Shown: positions 43,581 to 52,816, counted from the stretch's first letter. The stretch: DNA of 64,000 bases from Acidithiobacillus marinus (GCF_002847505.1 NZ_MXAV01000034.1:186001-250000), one strand, 5' to 3'. Notes: generated by a model not told the origin, from the letters alone. Program-made: numbers and translations.

Positions 43581-44394
43581 GGGAATGTTCCTTTTTTGAA
43601 GTGCGATATTGCACTTACCAAGATTAACATACGAAAATCTTCTTATTTTTAGCCGCATGTCTCGTTTATCCGCACTTTGTTGTCAGCAATATCTGTCTAT
43701 ACGTAATACCAGCATTCTCCATGAATCTAGGTTACGGTATCATCCACGCCTGGCTGACAGACTTGCGGTTATCAAAATAGAGCACCAGAACCACTTATGG
43801 GTCTCCAATCAGAATCCCATTCTGGACGAAACAATAAGCTCTTCTTTTCGTGAATACCGCACCATTATTTATTTATGCCATTATTTTAAAATCGATAGAC
43901 TTTTCTGCCCTAAGGATATCTAGTATAAAAAATCCTTGGTGATCTCTAAATACTATAGCAAAAAACGTACATATGATCTATTAGAGATCAAAAACAGATT
44001 GATCTATAAATCCTATATGTAGAGCTAAGATTGCAATTTTTCAAATCGATACAAAAATCACAGTCTGAGCTATGCCGAAGGCAGGTACGCAGGATTTAGG
44101 ACAATCTTTCCAGATGAATGAGGCGTAACAAGGACTGCCGAAGGATAGGCTTACTGCAAGCATCAACGACACAAGGAAAGACAAGCAATATAAGCCAAGC
44201 AAAAGGGTCCATTAGCGCTCCTCGACACATCGAGTGGGCTCAGGGGTAGAATCTGGGGTATGTGACGCCTGAATATGAGAATAATCGAGATGAAGAAGCC
44301 GGTAACTGAGCAGCGTTATGTCCTGAAACTTTCCAAGGTGCAGAATAATCTTCCAGGATATGACTGAGGAGAAAATACATGGTGCCATCAACAC
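43581..44394. other. AT-rich intergenic stretch of about 0.8 kb
   Basis: No gene supported; short open frames are not family-like. At 44,227-44,244 an 18-nt segment CTCGACACATCGAGTGGG resembles CTCGATAGATCGAGTGGG at 52,568-52,585 at 16 of 18 positions. Confidence 0.4.
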
Positions 44395-44975
44395 CGCGCA
44401 GGAGATCCCCGCGCCGCAACGCCCAAGCCTGGTAGGCATTACTGAATGAACAGGCTGAAAGTGGTTTGCCGGTGACGGCTTTTTGTCATCAGGCATGCAT
44501 CAGTCAAGCCAGTTTCTATCGTTGGCAAGGACGGCTGTGTAAGGGATTACCGGAAACCGGGGGGAATGTAGACCGGAAGCCGTTCAATATTGTCCCAGCG
44601 TTTACTACCCCTCAATCTATCCCCGACTTTGTCGATTGGGCGCGCTGGAAGACGTGCCCTCTCCGGCCCGACGGGAAGCAGACGCTGTGCATCAACTGGG
44701 ACTCCGTCTGGATCTGGGCGGCGGCCTGATTCTGCATCTGTTGAGGGGCTGATGTTTTTCCCGGAAGGGTCGGGTACGGGTGCATCTCTGCGGCCAGCCG
44801 GTGGATATGCGCAAGTCCTATATGGATGCCTCCATGTGGGCAAGAGGATTCGGTGTCTGGCATGTTGAGGTCGAGTTGCTGCCTTATATCCGGCCTTTGA
44901 TGCAGAGCAATCAGTCTGCGGGCCTTAATGGAATCCGCCGGAAGAACTCCTTATCTACGATACGTCCTTAATGGG
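44395..44975 (+). pseudogene. IS66-family remnant (TnpA/TnpB degraded)
   Basis: Translation from about 44,437 gives ALLNEQAESGLPVTAFCHQACISQASFYRWQGRL, the TnpA helix-turn-helix of IS66 elements, interrupted upstream by a TAG. In another frame LDLGGGLILHLLRG ends TnpA, and MFFPEG then VHLCGQPVDMRKSY begins TnpB, with frameshifts between. The transposase TnpC is absent. No functional protein can be made. Confidence 0.75.
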
Positions 44976-45007
44976 CAGGAATTAGCCAGGTTTTTTCTTC
45001 CGAGGTC

Positions 45008-45663
45008 TGACCTGTTTTGCCATCAATCGTTTATCCGCCTGCGCAACTCCTTATGTTGAAGTTCAACAATTCTGTAATACCGTACTATGCGGCGGTTTTT
45101 ATCTTCGCGTGATTCGCGTCGTAGATAGTATCTCGCACCAATAGCACCCAAATCGTTCTGACCATCTTGTTCGCCTGTGCTACGACGACCACATTGTGGG
45201 CTGTCGGCAGAGCAGCTTGTTCATCCAAGGGTTCAGGTTCTTGATCTGGCAATTCACGACTGCCCGCGCTCCGTGGGTGAGCAGCTTTCGCAGATAGCTG
45301 TCTCCGCGTTTACTGATGCCCAGCAACCGAACCTTGCCACCGGTGCCGCTCTGACGGGGAACCAATCCCAGAAAAGCCGCAAACTCCCGCCCTGACCGAA
45401 AGGATTTCATATCGCCCACGGTGGCGATGATGGCGGTAGCTGTCAGTAACCCCACGCCAGGAATCGCCATCAATCGTGTCACCGCTTGCTGGTCTTTCTT
45501 CCATAGGGTCAAACGCTTTTCGATATCCGCAATATCCTTGTCCATCTGTTCAAGCCGTTTTAATTGCTGGCGAACGGTGCCCAGAAGCATGGGCGATAGG
45601 GATTTTTCCAGGTCGGCCAAAGCATCCGGCGGCTTCTTTGAGTCCTTTCTGGCTTGCGGGGCA
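45008..45663 (-). pseudogene. IS110-family transposase, truncated 3' copy
   Basis: Closely related to the complete copy at 49,631-50,662 from the middle of the protein to the C-terminus and through the shared 3' tail ending near TGACCTGTTTTGCC (45,008). The N-terminal half, including the catalytic DEDD aspartate region, is missing; similarity ends near 45,663. Confidence 0.85.
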
Positions 45664-45938
45664 CTTAAAAAACTCCTGATGGCACGAAATGCACGCTGTA
45701 ACCAATTGTTTCTATGCTGTATGTTTCTTGTGAAATGAGGTTTTCCGATGTGCCCATTAAAGTCCAAACACGTGGAAACCACTTTGTAAAAAAAGAGAAA
45801 ATGGGCGATTTTAGTTGCTTAATGAGACGAAAAAAGGAATCAAGACGGAATATTCTAATCATTGACAAGTTTTGGTCAGAGCGGTCTGGGACCTGATGAT
45901 GTCATATGGCCAGCACATCACCAAAAAGGATCACAACA
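45664..45938. other. Intergenic, no feature recognised
   Basis: 275 bp between the IS110 remnant and the 242-residue unknown gene. An A/T-rich stretch, no supported gene or repeat. Confidence 0.3.
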
Positions 45939-46667
45939 ATGAACCATCAAACAGAAGCAAGAAGAAATCTTGAAGTCATGTTTCAAAGGCAGATGCTCTT
46001 TTATCAGCAGGTACAGGACATAATCTTTGACGATGCTCAGAAGAAAGCACAAGAGTTTTATGCAATCCAAAAAAAGCTATCACAGCAAGTCCATAAAGAT
46101 AATCAAAATAAAGACTGGAGCGACTTGAGCATCGCGGTTAGAAAAACTATAAACGGCAGTGTGACAGTGCATTGGCGCATTAGAATATGGTATAAATCAA
46201 CCAACAATAGCCGCAAAAACTTCAATGCAAGACATATCAGCAAGGCTAGGAACAGTCAAAATTACAAAAAGTCCCTAGCAAAACATGCTATAGCAGAAGA
46301 GTATGAAACCGTGATGAAACTTGAGGATCAGTTTGAGAGGTTACGAAAATTTTCGAAAACGGTACAAGATGCGCGGCGGCAAATGCTGAAAACTTCAAAA
46401 GAATTAGGATTTTCCATGAAAGATGAACCGTTCATAATAGGGCAAGAATCAGCATACGCTCTACATGAGCAAATCGGAAATCTAATGTTATTGCTTCGCC
46501 ACAAAATTTGGCCGACGCAAACGGACGCTGATCGGCAAGCTGACTTTGTACCTTTGATTGATCCGCATGCTGGTCTACCTCGTGATGTGGATACGAGGGA
46601 ACTGAATACTTCCCTACAAAAACTTGAGGAGGCGCATGTGGTGCTGGGTAACCTGCTCATAATCTGA
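45939..46667 (+). CDS. Hypothetical island protein, 242 residues (possible conjugation-related)
   Basis: ATG 45,939 has AAGGA about 8 nt upstream, better than the first in-frame codon at 45,906. The protein is basic and largely helical (LRKFSKTVQDARRQMLKTSKELGF). A stretch VHWRIRIWYK...ARHISKARNSQNYKKSLAKHA faintly recalls MobI-like conjugation proteins, but this is weak and untested. Codon use is AT-rich like its neighbours, unlike the core genome. Confidence 0.5.
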   Translation: MNHQTEARRNLEVMFQRQMLFYQQVQDIIFDDAQKKAQEFYAIQKKLSQQVHKDNQNKDWSDLSIAVRKTINGSVTVHWRIRIWYKSTNNSRKNFNARHISKARNSQNYKKSLAKHAIAEEYETVMKLEDQFERLRKFSKTVQDARRQMLKTSKELGFSMKDEPFIIGQESAYALHEQIGNLMLLLRHKIWPTQTDADRQADFVPLIDPHAGLPRDVDTRELNTSLQKLEEAHVVLGNLLII

Positions 46668-46938
46668 GGCATTGGGATTAATTTGATCCATTTTCTTTAT
46701 AACGGTAACAACATGATCATGCGTCTGCCGCAACGTCATTAGTCTATGGACCATAGACTTACACGCTTGACGTTTTTTTGAGTCTTTCTATAGGCAAAAA
46801 AATGTGCATTTTCTAGCTTGTTTTAACCGGAAATCAAAATGTGATTCCTGATGTCAACAGTCGCAAAACGAATTAACATCGCGGCTGAGGCCATGCCGCT
46901 GATGACGGTCACTGGTCTCAACTCGCGGAGCTTCATGA
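46668..46938. other. Intergenic with a 19-bp perfect inverted repeat
   Basis: 270 bp without a gene. AGTCTATGG-A-CCATAGACT at 46,741-46,759 is a perfect inverted repeat, a possible operator. Confidence 0.4.
46741..46759. repeat. 19-bp perfect inverted repeat
   Basis: 9-bp arms AGTCTATGG and CCATAGACT separated by one base. Size and symmetry fit a dimeric repressor site; not followed by a T-run, so it is not a terminator. Confidence 0.5.
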
Positions 46939-47109
46939 TCAGATAACCTCACTCAAAAAGGTTTCTACACCATTTTGGTGTTTTTTTGCATATTTCTGTT
47001 GTGCAGTACGGTGTTGCCCAGCAACAGGCACAGGATTGGTCATGTTAGCGCAACCAGACAAAGCCACTACAAAAATTGATAATACAAAATATCCTACTTT
47101 CCTATGCAT
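46939..47109 (-). CDS. Small predicted lipoprotein, 56 residues
   Basis: Begins MHRKVGYFVLSIFVVALSGC, a lipoprotein signal peptide with lipobox LSGC, leaving a mature peptide of about 37 residues, rich in Gln and Lys. ATG 47,109 is chosen over an extension to 47,136 because AAGGAG lies about 8 nt upstream. Family unknown. Confidence 0.6.
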   Translation of the reverse strand: MHRKVGYFVLSIFVVALSGCANMTNPVPVAGQHRTAQQKYAKKHQNGVETFLSEVI

Positions 47110-47521
47110 GATGGAGTCTCCTTGGTTATTCATCATGGGATTAAGTGTGCAAATCTAGTCACAATAAAAAAGGGAAGATTTTTATTTCTGACCAGAAAGA
47201 TAAATTTAGATACCCAGGTTATGATGCGGGCCATTACTTCTAACTCAAGCCCAACTATTAGGGTAACTGTTGGTAATGCGTAACCGTGGACACCTTTACG
47301 TAATGAGGTTTCAAATTCTAAACATAATCTATGCAACATGCTTATCTCATCAACAGCAGAAGATTAAAATTAATCACCCCTTTTGTACGCTTTGTATGCT
47401 AGATACCAAAATATGGGGAGTGAAATAATCCAAAAATGGACTATAATACCCAAGAAAAAATATGCTATTACCTTGAATGTGAATTTATTGGGGTGTAAGT
47501 TTTAACATAAGTAGTATTGTC
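47110..47521. other. AT-rich intergenic region, no supported gene
   Basis: About 410 bp. A minus-strand frame at 47,133-47,339 has no ribosome-binding site or family character and is not called. Confidence 0.3.
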
Positions 47522-47620
47522 TTATAATACTTCGTTCTTTTGCTGATTGTATTCAGCATCAGTTATGAGCCCTTGTTCTTTTAGTTCTGCCAGCTTCGAA
47601 ATATCATCGTAATCAGCCAT
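47522..47620 (-). CDS. SHOCT-domain micropeptide, 32 residues
   Basis: MADYDDISKLAELKEQGLIT followed by DAEYNQQKNEVL is a complete SHOCT (short C-terminal) motif: Leu-rich helix, GLIT turn, acidic-Tyr/Phe then Gln/Lys. AGGGAA lies 5 nt before the ATG. The domain usually sits at the C-terminus of larger proteins and mediates oligomerisation; here it stands alone. Confidence 0.6.
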   Translation of the reverse strand: MADYDDISKLAELKEQGLITDAEYNQQKNEVL

Positions 47621-47998
47621 ATTAATTCCCTAACATATTATTAGCAATAGTCATTCTAGGCTTAAATTTTGCGGCTCACACCTAATGCTGATATATTAAT
47701 AACGCACTTTTACATCAATGTCAATTACCATTTGTTACTAGATAATCCACGCCTTACCCACAAACTCAACAACCTATGGACGGCTCGTTATGAAGGAAAC
47801 GAAGACGGTGACGGTGAGATCATCATCGTCATTCGTGTAGATTAATGAAGCGGCCAGGTTACCAAAAACAGAGGCCCTACATTTGTTAGGGTGTGGTAGA
47901 AGCTCGTACCAACTGCTCAGGATGCTGGCATGGTGATATCTCTGTTCTATAGGAATCCTCTGACTTAATTACAGTAACGACTTCTCATGATTTTCATG
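47621..47998. other. AT-rich intergenic region, with a partial repeat
   Basis: No gene. GCCTTACCCACAAACTC and AACAACCTATGGACGGCT at 47,751-47,785 recur, with about 12 extra bases between, at 49,114-49,158. Confidence 0.45.
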
Positions 47999-48148
47999 TT
48001 ATTTGGGTTTTTTTGGTGGCGGTGGCGGTGGCGTGGCAATAGTTTTTGGACTTCGCGGCAATATTCCTCTAAGTACTAATCCGTCTATTGCGAGACCTTC
48101 TTGAGCTTTTTGTAAACCCTTACTGATTGGTTTTTGTGGTTTCTTCAT
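47999..48148 (-). CDS. Small proline-rich basic protein, 49 residues
   Basis: Starts MKKPQKPISKGLQKAQEGLA and ends with six consecutive prolines and KKPK. AGAGGAAAAG precedes the ATG. It lies 15 bp after the membrane-protein gene on the same strand, so the two form an operon. I do not recognise it. Confidence 0.55.
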   Translation of the reverse strand: MKKPQKPISKGLQKAQEGLAIDGLVLRGILPRSPKTIATPPPPPPKKPK

Positions 48149-48163
48149 GCTTTTCCTCTGTGC

Positions 48164-48862
48164 TCAATAGTAACGATTAATTGGTAGTGTGGTTTCATCG
48201 TGGCTTTCAGCCGGGTACTCTATTGTAAAACCACCAGGCGGTTTCGATAGGTATATACTAGGTGAGCTATATACCAGGTCGCTGGTTTCATAATTATAAA
48301 CTTTAACATCGATTAATATTATCTCTTGGATGTAGTCAGTTATAGATACTGCCGACAATTTACCTTGGTAGGTCAAGTTTTTATCCTTTTCACTTATGAC
48401 AACGTATTTCAAATTTTTTTGACTCGAGAATAAATAATATAAACTCTCGTCGCCATATTTTTCAGATACCTTAAACTTCATGGCCATTATGTTTACTATC
48501 TTTTTATTGAATACGAAAGAAAAAATAATTGCTACAATGGGTGACAATGTTACGGCAATAATTATATTTGCGATAACAGTTTGTGGGATGTTGTAATTAT
48601 TTATTACATAATGGATTAATGGGAGGATGTTTGAAGTTGATATTTCGCGTTCTATTTTCGATTGAGAATAGGTGGACAGTTGAGGCAAAACAAAGTAAAT
48701 AATTTGCTCAAAAATATAACTAGAAACACCAAAAAAGAAAGAATATAATGTGTACTTAAATGCCCCCCATTTTGTAACATGAGTCGTAATTTTGTCACAA
48801 ATTATAGTTGCTAAAATTCCTGGGAAAAATATTATTGCCATGTATACTGCGAAGCTATTCAT
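48164..48862 (-). CDS. Membrane protein of unknown function (DUF6338-like architecture), 232 residues
   Basis: Three hydrophobic segments at about residues 5-22, 36-58 and 94-118 are followed by a cytoplasmic or periplasmic beta-rich domain with IILIDVKVYNYET and SIYLSKPPGGFTIEYP. The layout (N-terminal LPG-like FFPGI, helices, then C-terminal soluble part) recalls DUF6338 proteins, but this is only a resemblance. AT-rich. First gene of a two-gene operon with the 49-residue protein. Confidence 0.5.
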   Translation of the reverse strand: MNSFAVYMAIIFFPGILATIICDKITTHVTKWGAFKYTLYSFFFGVSSYIFEQIIYFVLPQLSTYSQSKIEREISTSNILPLIHYVINNYNIPQTVIANIIIAVTLSPIVAIIFSFVFNKKIVNIMAMKFKVSEKYGDESLYYLFSSQKNLKYVVISEKDKNLTYQGKLSAVSITDYIQEIILIDVKVYNYETSDLVYSSPSIYLSKPPGGFTIEYPAESHDETTLPINRYY

Positions 48863-49630
48863 TGATGCCTCAACATTTTAAGTGGGTAACCTGAGATCCA
48901 GCTTACCCAGGATCAGGTATAGCATGTTGATAAAATTTTTGTGCGTGCGGTGACCACGAGTCTTGGCCTTATCTTTTATCCTTTTTTGAGTATGTTGCAG
49001 TTACTCTGAACATAACACCGGGCCGGTGGCCCGTCAATTTGCGCCCCTCACTGTCCAAAAAGTATGCTACATCAAACGATTGGATAGCAAAAATATGACG
49101 CAAATGAGAACCCGCCTTACCCACAAACTCCCGCTACGCTCACAACCTATGGACGGCTTATTGTTCCAATGGCCAGCCGGTACACGTTCCGGCTTGCCGC
49201 CCACCCCCGCGTGGCCTTGGGGTCTGGATGGACCCCGTTGCGCGGGCAAGGGCTGTGGATTTTGCCGCCTTCGGCTTGGATAAGGCTCTATTTTGCCCAT
49301 TTTTGGCTATCTTGATATGCAGATATCTAGCCAGATAAGCTATCAATGTATCTTAGTATCAAATATAAAGATAGCAAGCTATCAAAACGGGCAAAAAGAG
49401 CTACACCGCACACAGACCGCATGCAGCCGTACCCTCATCACCATCTTAACTTTCCACAAAAGAGAGCAGCAGCAGGACCAGAGCCAGGGGAAGCCGTTAC
49501 AGATGGCATGGATGCCTCCCCCTACAGGACCGGCAGCGGGGTGCTTCGGAAGGGAGTCCCCGCTTGAACCGGACGGCATCAAGGTGCCAAGGTGGAAATT
49601 TATCCACGTTAAGGACAAGGAGGACTCGTC
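48863..49630. other. Non-coding region upstream of the IS110 transposase
   Basis: About 770 bp. It contains the second copy of the 47,751 repeat (49,114-49,158), a GC-rich patch (49,175-49,275), and, from about 49,430, the untranslated left part of the IS110 element with a hairpin GCGGGG/CCCCGC (49,536-49,541 with 49,558-49,563). No supported gene. Confidence 0.45.
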
Positions 49631-50662
49631 ATGCAGGTTACAACTTATGGACTGGATTTGGCAAAAAGGGTCATGCAGTTACACTGGGTAGACATGGAGA
49701 CCGGTGAGATTCATCGCAAACAGATGAAGCGTCGGGCACTTCTGGAGTTCTTTGCCAATCGACAACCGGGCATCGTGGCCATGGAAGCCTGTGGGAGTGC
49801 GTATTATTGGGGCCGGGAATTACGCAAGCTCGGTCATGAGGTCCGTCTGGTAGCGGCACAATTCGTGCGGCCTTTCGTGAAGACCAACAAAAACGATGCA
49901 GCGGATGCGGCAGCCATCTGGGAAACCGTACAGCGGCCGGATATGCGCTTTGTGGCGGTCAAGAATGAAGAGCAGCAATCCGTCCTGTCGCTCCACCGTA
50001 TCCGGGAGCAACTCATCAAGGTCCGGACGATGCAGGTGAATCAGATCCGGGGCTTGCTCTATGAATTTGGCGCTGATCTGCCGCAAGGTCGCCAGAAAGG
50101 ACTGAAAGAAGTGCCGGATGCTTTGGCCGACTTGGAAGAATCCCTATCGCCCATGTTCCTGGACACCGTTCGCCAGCAATTAAAACGGCTTGAACAGATG
50201 GACAAGGATATTGCGGACATCGAAAAGCGTTTGACCCTATGGAAGAAAAACCAGGAAACAGTGACGCGATTGATGGCGATTCCTGGCGTGGGGTTACTGA
50301 CAGCTACCGCCATCATCGCCACCGTGGGCGATATGAAATCCTTTCGGTCAGGGCGGGAGTTTGCGGCGTTTCTGGGGCTGGTTCCCCGCCAGAGTGGAAC
50401 CGGCGGTAAGGTCCGGTTGCTGGGCATCAGTAAACGCGGAGACAGCTATCTGCGAAAGCTGCTCACCCACGGAGCACGGGCAGTGGTGAATTTCCAGATC
50501 AATAACCGGAACCCCTGGATGGACAAGCTGCTCTGCCGACGGCCCCACAACGTGGTTGTCGTGGCACAGGCCAACAAGATGGCCCGAACCATCTGGGCAC
50601 TGCTGGTGAAAAATACAGAATATATGGCAAGTCACACAATAAAAGCGGCTTCCATATCGTAA
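49631..50662 (+). CDS. IS110-family transposase (DEDD recombinase), full length
   Basis: 343 residues. The N-terminal RuvC-like domain starts TTYGLDLAKRVMQLH (first Asp), with MEACGSAYYWGRELRKLGHEVRL (Glu) and KTNKNDAADAAAIWE (Asp-Asp) giving the DEDD set. The C-terminal transposase_20 domain contains PGVGLLTATAIIATVGDMKSFRSGREFAAFLGLVPRQSGTGGK. It appears intact and its partner remnant is at 45,008. IS110 elements use a non-coding 'bridge' RNA from an element end; the left leader here could encode it. Confidence 0.92.
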   Translation: MQVTTYGLDLAKRVMQLHWVDMETGEIHRKQMKRRALLEFFANRQPGIVAMEACGSAYYWGRELRKLGHEVRLVAAQFVRPFVKTNKNDAADAAAIWETVQRPDMRFVAVKNEEQQSVLSLHRIREQLIKVRTMQVNQIRGLLYEFGADLPQGRQKGLKEVPDALADLEESLSPMFLDTVRQQLKRLEQMDKDIADIEKRLTLWKKNQETVTRLMAIPGVGLLTATAIIATVGDMKSFRSGREFAAFLGLVPRQSGTGGKVRLLGISKRGDSYLRKLLTHGARAVVNFQINNRNPWMDKLLCRRPHNVVVVAQANKMARTIWALLVKNTEYMASHTIKAASIS

Positions 50663-50734
50663 TGGTTACAGAATTGTTGAAGTTCAACAAAAGGCGTTGC
50701 GCAGGCTGTAAACGATTGATGGCAAAACAGGTCA

Positions 50735-50980
50735 ATCGCCTAAAGCACGCGCTTCTTCAAAAGCGTTGGATGGTGGAGAAGAAATCGTTGGCATCGGGGT
50801 GGGTACCTGACCACTGACCTTCATCAAGCCCTGAATCTCGGCATTCAACTGACTGTCGACCTGATCCAGCCGCCCCAGTGTGGCGACGGTCCGCTTTTTA
50901 ACCTTTCCGGCATCATCCCGGTAGGACTCGACAAGCTGGACATAGCGGCGGCTGCCAGAGGTGGTTATCTTCACATGCAT
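50735..50980 (-). pseudogene. IS1634-family transposase N-terminal fragment
   Basis: Begins MHVKITTSGSRRYVQLVESYRDDAGKVKKRTVATLGRLDQV, the IS1634 N-terminus. It ends at the right boundary of the IS110 element (near 50,734), so the IS110 insertion or a deletion removed the rest. Confidence 0.75.
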
Positions 50981-51350
50981 GCCGCCACTTTATCAGTGTT
51001 AATCGTCATGTAAATAAAAGTATCTATGAGATAAAGCGTGCCACCACAGAAGTTTGAGAAAATGGACGCTGAAACCCCTATGAATGCTGGGGTGGCGTTA
51101 CAAAATGGACGATTTTAGCCGATGAACTGTCGAACTCGGGGGAATGGATGAATATCGCTGCACGGGCAGGAGTTTTGTATCCTGCTGCCTTTCTGCTTAG
51201 ATTTGGACACGAGCACTATACATCCCTTATAAAACACTTGCATCCGCGAGGGCGCATGGTTAAAAAGCGAGACTTCTACACCGCGTTCTGTAATGCACTT
51301 CATAATGCTCTTACGCCCAGTAATTTTTGTAACGTAGTGCTGTGAACATG
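50981..51350. other. Intergenic stretch left of the 11-bp repeat array
   Basis: About 370 bp without a supported gene. GTGGCGTTACA at about 51,093 resembles the array unit 51,351-51,449. Confidence 0.3.
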
Positions 51351-51449
51351 CATTACAGTGGCATTACAGTGGCATTACAGTGGCATTACAGTGGCATTAC
51401 AGTGGCATTACAGTGGCATTACAGTGGCATTACAGTGGCGTTACATTCG
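51351..51449. repeat. Tandem array of 11-bp repeats (iteron-like)
   Basis: CATTACAGTGG is repeated perfectly eight times in direct head-to-tail order from 51,351 to 51,438, followed by a degenerate ninth unit to 51,449. The period of 11 bp is one helical turn, so any bound protein would sit on one face. The same region can be read as open frames in several phases, but there is no ribosome-binding site, so I treat it as non-coding. Confidence 0.9.
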
Positions 51450-51638
51450 GCTTTACTGCGGGTCATCCCTATATACCTTTGGGCCACCAAGGTTATCTCT
51501 TTGTCTTTGTTTCTGTCTACATAATTTGTCGGGAATTGCTACAATCACCGCAGTGATATTCTCCTGATAAGATGCATTATCGTTTTTTAGTTTTGCATAC
51601 GCTGAGTTTGATTTTTTTAGTCGGGAAACACATTGACT
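51450..51638. other. Intergenic, no feature recognised
   Basis: 190 bp between the repeat array and the convergent membrane-protein gene; no supported gene or repeat. Confidence 0.3.
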
Positions 51639-52367
51639 TCATTCATCCTTATTGGAGATATCCAGGTAGTAATCCAAAGTCAGCCCAAAAGCAAATGACC
51701 ACCCAGACAGAATAACGGTGAAAATCGTCAACACCACCATCACTGCTACCGATTCCCAAGACATAAAAACTCTGGCAATATATTCCGACAAGATCCAATA
51801 AAAGCCTAGTACTATACTTGTAATTATCACTAGCTTTGGGAAAGAAAGACGTTCAAATATCTCCGATGTCGAAATCATCATATCCATCGGAGTTATTTTC
51901 TTGTCCAAAAACATAATTGCTGATATAGCCGGCCAGAATAGAAAATACCCAAAAATAATTAGCAAAAAAGCCAAGGGAAGTTTATCGCAAAAACGCAACC
52001 ATATACTATGCGCACTACTGCCCGCACCGGGATACATCCAAGCTCTATAGTCCCGCAGACTGACCGTCCTAAATAGTCCAGCCGTCAACACAACTGGAAC
52101 TGAATAAAAAGCGAAGATGATGAGTATAGATCGTACATGTCGCCGGATTCTTATCCAAGTTTCAGCAAACGACCAGTGATAATATACCCTTGCGTAGAGA
52201 ATCCATAAAGTTGGGATCCAAATGAACAAAGCGGCAAAGAACAGAATAGAGGGCAAAAAAGTGACGGCTAGCAATGCCATGGTCATCAGTAAAAAACAAA
52301 AACTACCACGCCCAATTAGAGCAAAAGGCATGTACCAAAGGCGCATCTTTATATCACGGGATAGCAT
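51639..52367 (-). CDS. Multi-pass membrane protein of unknown function, 242 residues
   Basis: Hydrophobic segments at about residues 22-42, 45-60, 80-100, 135-155, 170-190 and 205-230 suggest five or six helices. No family motif is recognised. AT-rich. AAAGGAGAAAA just upstream supports the ATG at 52,367. Its role in the island is unknown. Confidence 0.55.
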   Translation of the reverse strand: MLSRDIKMRLWYMPFALIGRGSFCFLLMTMALLAVTFLPSILFFAALFIWIPTLWILYARVYYHWSFAETWIRIRRHVRSILIIFAFYSVPVVLTAGLFRTVSLRDYRAWMYPGAGSSAHSIWLRFCDKLPLAFLLIIFGYFLFWPAISAIMFLDKKITPMDMMISTSEIFERLSFPKLVIITSIVLGFYWILSEYIARVFMSWESVAVMVVLTIFTVILSGWSFAFGLTLDYYLDISNKDE

Positions 52368-52567
52368 GTTTTCTCCTTATTACCAACATTTCTTAACTAT
52401 AGCTATTTTATCAGTAAATTTTTGCATTGAATAAATGATGGCGCGTGCACGCACAACAAGACGATATAAACCTCTTATAAAGACAACCTTGTGTTTGAGC
52501 ATATAAAATATCGTTTTGTGTTACAGTATACTCGGTAAATCGAAGAAATACCTGCTCATTTTAAGGG

Positions 52568-52816
52568 CTCGATAGATCGAGTGGGTAGGTCCGGTCCCCA
52601 TGGGACCAGGTAAGGGATGAGTAGGACGTCATATGGAGACCTTGAATTGACCCCGATACTCACCTTGTAGGCAAGAAATATCGTTGGTAACCATGTAGTT
52701 TCGCGCCAATGCCTTATCTAGAAGTTGTGGTATGATCGAGACTGACGGTGGTTGACCAGTGATTGGTGCGACCCCAGATGCATGGTCTGCGGTCTCCATC
52801 TCACCCACTCAAAACA
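52568..52816 (+). ncRNA. Possible structured non-coding RNA (intergenic, 249 nt)
   Basis: No coding frame. Paired segments are nested: GAGTGGGT (52,579-52,586) with ACCCACTC (52,803-52,810), then ATGGAGACC (52,633-52,641) with GGTCTCCAT (52,791-52,799), and an inner hairpin GGTCCC-CAT-GGGACC (52,593-52,607). The order is compatible with one closed multi-branched structure. Transcription is not demonstrated and it could equally be a relic of a mobile-element end. It is low-confidence and included as a lead. Confidence 0.3.

Noticed and set aside
43609-43923. 104-residue plus-strand frame
   Set aside because: No ribosome-binding site, no family resemblance, low complexity; not enough to call a gene.
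47133-47339. 68-residue minus-strand frame upstream of the small lipoprotein
   Set aside because: No ribosome-binding site and no recognised family.
51351-51449. CRISPR array
   Set aside because: The 11-bp units are contiguous without spacers, so this is a plain tandem array.
51342-51567. Open frames across the 11-bp repeat array
   Set aside because: The repeating VALQWHYSGIT translation is only the array read in three phases; no ribosome-binding site.
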